Part shown: one piece after another, positions 44,427 through 49,221 of the stretch
How positions within the stretch are numbered: the first letter of the stretch is position 1
Layout: each line of letters starts with the position of its first letter
From: an uncultured Lachnospiraceae bacterium
Lineage (GTDB): Bacteria; Bacillota; Clostridia; Lachnospirales; Lachnospiraceae
Length of the DNA stretch: 49,221 bases
Direction of reading: 5' to 3'
Assembly: GCA_947626915.1 (NCBI GenBank)
Contig: CANQUA010000014.1
Location: forward strand, 1 to 49,221
Notes under the pieces: model-generated
Seen by the model: the letters and a program-made list of their open reading frames with translations, nothing else
What the model was told of the DNA's origin: nothing
Database searches by the model: none
Made by a program: the position numbers and the translations under genes

Positions 44427-44999
44427 TTGGACAATCAGAAGCCGGATTACTGGAAATTGTTTATTTCGACCTTTGAACTGAGCGCCTGCACCTTTGGCGG
44501 CGGGTTTGTGATCATACCGCTGATGCGGAAAAAATTTGTGGATGAGCTGCACTGGATCGAGGAGCAGGAGATGCTGGATCTGACGGCCATCGCCCAGTCT
44601 TCGCCGGGAGCCATCGCGGTCAACGCCTCGATTTTGGTCGGCTACCGGGTGGGCGGCGCTTTAGGCGCGCTGACTACGGTGTTAGGGACGGTGCTTCCGC
44701 CTCTGGTCATCATTTCCCTGATTTCCCTGTGCTACACGGCGGTCCGCGACAGCGCCGTCGTCAGTATGGTCATGGCGGGGATGCTGGCCGGCGTCGGCGC
44801 GGTGATCTGCGACGTGGTGCTGAACATGCTGAAAAGCCTGGTGGAAACGAAGCGGGTGCTGCCGCTGGCGATCCTGGTGCTGGCCTTCGCTGCGGTCCGT
44901 TTCTGGGGTGTGAACATTGTAGTGATTATACTGGTCTGCGGTACGGTGGGGGCGGCGGATACCCTGCTGCGGATGAAAAAGGAGGCTGTGCAGTCATGA
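44427..44999 (+). CDS. Chromate transporter family protein, first half-size subunit
   Basis: 190 residues. TTG start at 44427 with AAAGGAGGG about 7 bases upstream; the frame is open far upstream through antisense lysR, which is not coding. ChrA-family motifs: FELSACTFGGGFVIIPLM and LTAIAQSSPGAIAVNASILVGYRVGG, with about six hydrophobic segments. This is one half of the usual two-domain ChrA; the other half is the next gene, overlapping by 4 bp (ATGA). Short ChrA pairs in Firmicutes are annotated as chromate transporters, but the real substrate in gut-type anaerobes is unclear. Confidence 0.88.
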   Translation: MDNQKPDYWKLFISTFELSACTFGGGFVIIPLMRKKFVDELHWIEEQEMLDLTAIAQSSPGAIAVNASILVGYRVGGALGALTTVLGTVLPPLVIISLISLCYTAVRDSAVVSMVMAGMLAGVGAVICDVVLNMLKSLVETKRVLPLAILVLAFAAVRFWGVNIVVIILVCGTVGAADTLLRMKKEAVQS

Positions 45000-45559
45000 T
45001 TTATCTCGAACTTTTGTGGAGCTTTTTTCAGATCGGACTGTTCAGCATCGGCGGCGGCTATGCGGCCATGCCTCTGATCCAGCACCAGGTGGTGGATGTT
45101 CATCCGTGGCTTACGATGACGCAGTTCACGGACATCATGACCATCGCGGAGATGACGCCGGGACCGATCGCGATCAATTCCGCCACGTTTGTGGGGATCC
45201 AGGTGGCGGGGCTGCCGGGGGCCGTCATAGCGACGGTCGGCTGCGTGCTGCCTTCCTGCGTGATCGTCCTGACGCTGGCCTATGTGTATTATCATTTCCG
45301 CGGGCTCACGCTGGTGCAGGGCGTTCTGGCGGGACTCCGTCCGGCCGTGGTGGCTATGATCGCGTCGGCGGGACTGTCCATTATCTGTATGGCGTTCTTC
45401 GGAGAGAGGAATCTGCCGGCCAATCTGGAAACGGTCGACCTGGCCGCCGTGGGGATTTTTGCCGTCTGTCTTTTCTGCCTGCGGAAATGGAAGCTGCATC
45501 CCATCGCCGTGATGGCGGGAGCCGGGGCAGCCGGATTGCTTCTCTATTCGATTTTCTGA
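44996..45559 (+). CDS. Chromate transporter family protein, second half-size subunit
   Basis: 187 residues. ATG overlaps the previous stop; AAGGAGG lies 10 bases upstream. Motifs: FFQIGLFSIGGGYAAMPLI and IAEMTPGPIAINSATFVGIQVAG, matching the same pair in the first subunit, with about six membrane segments. The two subunits have opposite-facing homologous domains and should form one transporter. Coupled translation gives equal amounts. Confidence 0.88.
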   Translation: MIYLELLWSFFQIGLFSIGGGYAAMPLIQHQVVDVHPWLTMTQFTDIMTIAEMTPGPIAINSATFVGIQVAGLPGAVIATVGCVLPSCVIVLTLAYVYYHFRGLTLVQGVLAGLRPAVVAMIASAGLSIICMAFFGERNLPANLETVDLAAVGIFAVCLFCLRKWKLHPIAVMAGAGAAGLLLYSIF

Positions 45560-45670
45560 CGCGGACGGAACGCGCCTGGCGCGGGAAAACAGCGGACGGA
45601 AAAGGCGCCGGAAAAGCGCCGCGGGAGAGAGGCCGTGTTGGATGGTTTTGTATGCCGGAGGAGGAAGCGC

Positions 45671-46198
45671 ATGCGGTACGTGATGAGGGCAGGGGTCCTT
45701 TACGACAGGGAGCAGAAGAAGGTTTTTGCGCGCATACAGCGTGATTTTGCGGGACAGGAGCGAAGCATCCTGTCTCCGGACGGCGATCCGGTTCTGACGA
45801 CGGACGTCTGCCGCCCGGAGATGCAGCCGGAAGGGGACGGGGAAATCCGTTTTCCGGCATATATCATGCGGGACAAAGAGGGGGCGGAATATGCCAGGGC
45901 CTGCCCGTACTGCGCCGGGGATGAGGAACCGGAAAAGGCAGGCGGGTTTGCCCATCGGATGCAGGCGGCGTGCCATGCCCGGCTTACCATGAAAGGGCGT
46001 GCTTATGAGCTGGTCATGGAGAACAGCCGCAGCTATGCCATGGAGGAAGCCGGCCGGGAGGTCCTGCGCATCGCGCATCTGGGACCCGCCGGCGGGTGGG
46101 ACCTGGAGGCTTCCGACGCGATCCCGCCGGAAATCGTCTGCGGTCTGTTTGTTTTCTGCCGGTATATGGAGCTGGAAAATGAATTTCCGGCGTTTTAA
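45671..46198 (+). CDS. Conserved hypothetical protein, possible tubby/LURP-one-like fold
   Basis: 175 residues. ATG at 45671 directly after GGAGGAGG. The sequence is strand-rich: RAGVLYDREQKKVFARIQRD, IRFPAYIMRDKEG, YELVMENSRSYAMEEAGREV and a final GLFVFCRYMELENEF. The alternation of short strands and the 'parent compound, then modified' type of repeats recall tubby C-terminal-like (LURP-one) scramblase domains, but I would not claim this firmly. It contains a CPYC motif and several other Cys. No signal peptide. It follows the chromate transporter pair by about 110 bp. Confidence 0.6.
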   Translation: MRYVMRAGVLYDREQKKVFARIQRDFAGQERSILSPDGDPVLTTDVCRPEMQPEGDGEIRFPAYIMRDKEGAEYARACPYCAGDEEPEKAGGFAHRMQAACHARLTMKGRAYELVMENSRSYAMEEAGREVLRIAHLGPAGGWDLEASDAIPPEIVCGLFVFCRYMELENEFPAF

Positions 46199-46213
46199 AA
46201 TATGGGAAGAGAA

Positions 46214-46272
46214 GCAGGGGCCGGGAGAGGGGATAAACAGATCGCTTTGACCGGCCCCTGCGGAATTTCCGC
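46214..46272. terminator. Double hairpin between convergent genes
   Basis: Perfect 11-bp stem GCAGGGGCCGG (46214-46224) with CCGGCCCCTGC (46251-46261), overlapped by a second palindrome GCGGAA-T-TTCCGC (46260-46272). It lies between the convergent hypothetical gene and the LacI-type gene and can stop both. Confidence 0.6.
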
Positions 46273-46303
46273 GGCAATACAGGCGGAGCGGTCTCTCCGG
46301 GAA

Positions 46304-47332
46304 TCAGACCGGGATCTTCCGCGGCCGCGCCAGGTCCCAGGTCCGGGCCGGGCCGGTACTCCCCCGGGGGATCAGCTCCGCCCGAAGCAACAGCATACTG
46401 ATGGAGGTCTGGTTCAGCAGGCTGTTTAAGGCGTAGAAGCCGCAGTTGCCCAGAGCCTCCTGGTTCTGGCGGATCGTCGTCAGAGGCGGATTGGTGTAGG
46501 CCGCGAAGGGCGCGTCGTCGAACCCGATGATGCTCAGATCCTCCGGCACCCGGTAGCCCAGGTCCATGCACTGGGTGAGGACCGCCTGCGCCATCAGGTC
46601 GTAGCCGCAGATGATGGCTGTGACCTGGCTCCGCAGCTGGGTGGGCAGAAATTTATTGGTGCATTCCGAGATGAAATAGGAGCGGCCGATGCAGTTTTTT
46701 TTCACCTCCAGCCCGTGGCTCTTCATGGCGCGGATGAAGGCGTCGTGGCGGAGCTGCGTCACATAGGAGCCCTCGCCGCCTCCCAGATACCCGATCTTCG
46801 TATGGCCCAGCTTCATCAGATGCTCGACGGCCATAGAAAAGCCTTCGTCGCTGTTGACCCCGATGTAGCTGACCCGCATGTTGTCCGGCACGTAGTTGTC
46901 ATACAGGACCGTCGGCGTCCGCGCGGTCTTCAGATCCTCCATCCAGGGATCGGTCAGCGTAAGCCCCATGGCGAAGGCACCTTTGTATTCATGGGCCAGC
47001 ATGAAGGTATCGTAGGACATGGTTTTCTGCTCCTGCGGAGTGACGGGAACCACGTCCACATTCCAGCCGGCCGGGATCGCCAGCTTCTTGAAGCCCATGA
47101 TGATCCCGTAGCCGAAGCCGGTCGGATCTTTATGATTTAAATTCTCCACGATCACACAGAGTTTGTCCGCCGAGTCCCTGCGGGCCCGGTTCCGTTCGTA
47201 TCCGATCTCCACGGCCGTCTCCAAAACTCGTTTTCGCAGAGTTTCGCTCACATCCTCGGCATTGTTCAGGGCCTTTGAGACGGTTCCCTTGGAAATTCCC
47301 AGCTTATCAGCAATATCGATGATTGTAGGCAT
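46304..47332 (-). CDS. LacI-family transcriptional regulator
   Basis: 342 residues. Start MPTIIDIADKLGISKGTVSKALN at 47332 with AGGAG 8 bases upstream; the frame extends 62 codons further without family sequence. The HTH and hinge (LRKRVLETAVEIGYERN) are typical. The periplasmic-binding-like domain has VEHLMKLGHTKIGYLGG, YDLMAQAVL and the LSIIGFDDAPFAAYTNPPLTTI signature. It should sense a sugar and control the divergent ABC transporter operon. It has its own promoter and a leader of about 170 nt holding a palindrome close to the start. Confidence 0.92.
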   Translation of the reverse strand: MPTIIDIADKLGISKGTVSKALNNAEDVSETLRKRVLETAVEIGYERNRARRDSADKLCVIVENLNHKDPTGFGYGIIMGFKKLAIPAGWNVDVVPVTPQEQKTMSYDTFMLAHEYKGAFAMGLTLTDPWMEDLKTARTPTVLYDNYVPDNMRVSYIGVNSDEGFSMAVEHLMKLGHTKIGYLGGGEGSYVTQLRHDAFIRAMKSHGLEVKKNCIGRSYFISECTNKFLPTQLRSQVTAIICGYDLMAQAVLTQCMDLGYRVPEDLSIIGFDDAPFAAYTNPPLTTIRQNQEALGNCGFYALNSLLNQTSISMLLLRAELIPRGSTGPARTWDLARPRKIPV

Positions 47333-47350
47333 TCTTATCTCCTGATTTCT

Positions 47351-47365
47351 TCTGAATAATTCAGA
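47351..47365. promoter_or_regulatory. 15-bp palindrome in the lacI-type leader
   Basis: TCTGAAT-A-ATTCAGA, perfect, 19 bp upstream of the lacI-type start. Candidate operator or translation-control hairpin. Confidence 0.4.
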
Positions 47366-47509
47366 TATTTGCGGGACTATTTTGCTATTTGATTTAAAAT
47401 CCGGCAGTAATTCGGGAATTTGGTGTGAAAACATAGGAAAAGACAGCGGATCCATGGATCCGGCGCCTGTTCCGATATCGGCTGTTTTGCCGCCCGAACT
47501 GTTACAAAA

Positions 47510-47538
47510 ATTATACAAAAAATTTCGGATAATTGCAA
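47510..47538 (-). promoter_or_regulatory. lacI-type gene promoter
   Basis: Minus strand: -35 TTGCAA (47538-47533), 17-bp spacer and -10 TATAAT (47515-47510). Confidence 0.75.
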
Positions 47539-47539
47539 G

Positions 47540-47562
47540 CTTTTCCCGATAATCGAGAAAAG
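47540..47562. promoter_or_regulatory. 23-bp palindrome next to the lacI-type promoter
   Basis: CTTTTCCCGAT-A-ATCGAGAAAAG, with a single mismatched pair, immediately upstream of the lacI-type -35. Likely operator for a dimeric regulator, possibly the LacI-type protein itself. Confidence 0.5.
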
Positions 47563-47663
47563 TTTAGCAATGTTTCGTAAAACCGAATTTGAAAGGATGT
47601 GCAACATTACATTCTGACGGAGGGATTTCCCTTAAAAAACTGGAAAAAATATCAAAAAAACGC

Positions 47664-47692
47664 TTGACAATCTGCTGTTTTAGGCGTAATAA
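47664..47692 (+). promoter_or_regulatory. Promoter of the sugar ABC transporter operon
   Basis: -35 TTGACA (47664-47669), 17-bp spacer, -10 TAATAA (47687-47692). Confidence 0.75.
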
Positions 47693-47716
47693 TAAGGGTA
47701 ACAGAAACTAAGCGAA

Positions 47717-47737
47717 ACTTTTGAGACAATCAAAAGT
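47717..47737. promoter_or_regulatory. 21-bp operator candidate downstream of the ABC promoter
   Basis: ACTTTTGA-GACAA-TCAAAAGT, 8-bp perfect arms, placed about 25 bp after the -10 and 24 bp before the start codon. Binding here would block transcription. A direct repeat GAAACT-AAGC-GAAACT lies just before it. Confidence 0.5.
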
Positions 47738-47760
47738 CGCGGGAAAGGACGGAAAGAGCG

Positions 47761-49005
47761 ATGAAGAAGTGTGCAGCAATTCTCATGGCCGCTGTTACGA
47801 CGGCGGCAGCCTTTCTGGGGGGGTGCTCCGGCAGCGGAACATCCTCGTCAGGACAGGGAAGTGTGCAGCATGTCCGTCTGATGGTGTGGGCCCCCTCTGA
47901 GGACCAGTCCATCGACAGCGGGCAATGGCTGCAGAAATCCTGCAATGCGTTCGCCGCACTGCATCCGGAGTATGACATCGAATTCATCTACGGAGTGGCA
48001 GACGAGGCGACGGCAGCATCCCAGGTGGCGCAGGACCCGGAGGCCAGCGCCGATGTATTCATGTATGCCAACGACAATATCACGACGCTGACCGATGCCA
48101 AGGCGGCGGCCAAGTTCGGCGGCATCTACAAGGAGCAGATCGAAAGCACCAGCTCCCAGGCGATTGTGGACTCGGTGACCCTGGACGGATTCCTCTACGG
48201 CGTGCCGTTTACCACCAACACCTGGTACATGTTCTACGACAAGAGCGTGTTCACCGAGGAGGATGTTAAGAGCCTGGACGCCATGCTGGAGAAGGGCGTT
48301 GTTTCCTTCCCGTTCACCAACTCCTGGTATCTGCCGGCCTTCTATGTGGGCAACGGCTGTACGCTTTTCGGAGACGGAACCGATGAGGCCGCGGGAGTCG
48401 ATTTCGCCGGCGACAAGGCGGTTGCCATCACCGACTACCTGGTAGATTTGCTGGCCAATCCGAATTTCGTCGTGGATTCCGACGGTTCCGGCATGGCGGG
48501 TCTGCGCGACGGCAGCATCAAGGCGATCTTTACCGGTTCCTGGGACGCGGCCAGTATCCGGGAAATCCTGGGCGACAACATGGGCGTGGCGGCCCCGCCG
48601 ACTTTCATGCTGAACGGTGAGGAAAAGCAGATGATGGCATACGCCGGTTCCAAGGCCATCGGCGTCAATGCCACCTCGGACTACATGCTCCCGGCCATTC
48701 AGCTGGCGATTTATCTCGGTTCCGCGGAGGCGCAGCAGCTTCATTATGAACTGAGAAATGTGGTTCCCTGCAACACGGAGCTTCTGGCGCGTCCCGAGGT
48801 TGCGAATGATATGCTGGTAGCGGCTCAGAACGATACCTTTGACCGCACCTCCATTCTGCAGCCCTTCGTAGCGGCCATGAGCAACTGCTGGAGTCCGGTG
48901 GAGAACATGGGCAAGGGCATCCGCAACAAGACCGTGACCCATGACAACGCGGCGGAGCAGACGCAGGCCATGAACGACGCGATGAACAGCAATGGAATTT
49001 CATAG
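47761..49005 (+). CDS. Sugar ABC transporter substrate-binding lipoprotein
   Basis: 414 residues. Signal peptide with lipobox LGGC (Cys22), then a Ser/Gly linker and a family-1 solute-binding fold: VRLMVWAPSEDQ, ASQVAQDPEASADVFMYAND, GVPFTTNTWYMFYDKSVF, and AIFTGSWDAASIREIL. This matches maltose/maltodextrin-type binding proteins. It captures sugar outside the membrane and delivers it to the permeases. The first permease gene follows 19 bp later. The actual sugar cannot be told from sequence alone. Confidence 0.92.
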   Translation: MKKCAAILMAAVTTAAAFLGGCSGSGTSSSGQGSVQHVRLMVWAPSEDQSIDSGQWLQKSCNAFAALHPEYDIEFIYGVADEATAASQVAQDPEASADVFMYANDNITTLTDAKAAAKFGGIYKEQIESTSSQAIVDSVTLDGFLYGVPFTTNTWYMFYDKSVFTEEDVKSLDAMLEKGVVSFPFTNSWYLPAFYVGNGCTLFGDGTDEAAGVDFAGDKAVAITDYLVDLLANPNFVVDSDGSGMAGLRDGSIKAIFTGSWDAASIREILGDNMGVAAPPTFMLNGEEKQMMAYAGSKAIGVNATSDYMLPAIQLAIYLGSAEAQQLHYELRNVVPCNTELLARPEVANDMLVAAQNDTFDRTSILQPFVAAMSNCWSPVENMGKGIRNKTVTHDNAAEQTQAMNDAMNSNGIS

Positions 49006-49024
49006 AGGAAAGGGGCAGACGATT

Positions 49025-49221
49025 ATGGGACTTTTCAAAAAGAGAGTAAATGAGTTTCCCACCCCGTATACGGTTTCTGCTGCCGCGACCAAAGGCGGCC
49101 CTGAGACGAAACTGTCCATGCTGGTGCTGGGAGCCGGAAATATCGTACATAAGCAGGTGATCAAGGGTCTCCTCTACCTGGCGGCGGAAGTTGCTTACAT
49201 TGTATTCATGATCACCAATGG
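49025..49221 (+). CDS. ABC transporter permease, MalF type, N-terminal part only
   Basis: Partial; 65 codons before the right edge. ATG at 49025 after GAGGAAAGGGG. The visible part has a basic N-terminus, a soluble stretch (TPYTVSAAATKGG) and the start of a membrane helix (VIKGLLYLAAEVAYIVFMI). Directly after the binding protein, so the membrane subunit of the same importer. An ATPase is not visible; such systems often use a shared MsmK-type ATPase encoded elsewhere. Confidence 0.75.
   Translation, partial: MGLFKKRVNEFPTPYTVSAAATKGGPETKLSMLVLGAGNIVHKQVIKGLLYLAAEVAYIVFMITN

Overview
The window reads as chromosome of a spore-forming, strictly anaerobic, GC-rich Clostridia member, most likely Lachnospiraceae-like. 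This is an inference from a sporulation sigma factor G, a class III ribonucleotide reductase, an anaerobic sulfatase-maturase-type radical SAM protein, the tig-clpP-clpX-lon-ysxC chaperone/protease block, strong AGGAGG ribosome binding sites, frequent GTG/TTG starts and generally GC-rich codon use. No rRNA, tRNA, CRISPR array, insertion sequence or prophage was recognised.

Layout. 1-1962: a MoxR ATPase and the start of a DUF58 protein (minus strand). 2041-6769: a copper module with a DUF305 protein divergent from csoR, a membrane-anchored HMA protein and a CopA ATPase fused to a CopZ-like domain; the promoter spacer carries a CsoR-type operator. 6989-9604: dUTPase, a TPR lipoprotein and HflX. 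9811-12432: nrdD behind NrdR-like boxes. 12433-13097: a gene-free stretch holding a hairpin and a 27-bp minisatellite. 13098-16253: a UvrD-type helicase, a DUF1292 protein and a CYTH protein. 16401-23252: tig, clpP, clpX, lon, ysxC. 23240-24016: sigG, convergent with and overlapping ysxC. 24174-26508: a more AT-rich accessory patch with an XRE regulator, a possible decayed leucine-rich-repeat fragment and an Rpn-family nuclease-like protein. 26580-31824: a SPASM radical SAM enzyme, HAD phosphatase, a small Gly/Ser-tailed protein, a glycosyltransferase-like protein and a two-component system. 31979-35007: a zinc-ribbon membrane protein, a membrane J-protein and a second-type DnaK. 35108-36613: MATE exporter whose 3' end runs into a 38-bp minisatellite. 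36839-38990: coaX and coaBC (coenzyme A). 39031-43212: esterase, RF3 and a PepV-type dipeptidase. 43398-45559: a LysR regulator divergent from a split chromate transporter pair. 45671-46198: a conserved hypothetical. 46304-49221: a LacI-type regulator divergent from a sugar ABC transporter operon cut by the right edge.

Most of the window is housekeeping. The parts most worth a second look are the copA-copZ fusion with an internal translation start, the radical SAM / small protein / glycosyltransferase neighbourhood, the accessory J-protein-Hsp70 operon, the two unrelated minisatellites, and several promoter/operator layouts that can be read directly (CsoR, NrdR, LysR, LacI). All functions are assigned from recognisable motifs in the translated sequence; no database search was run.
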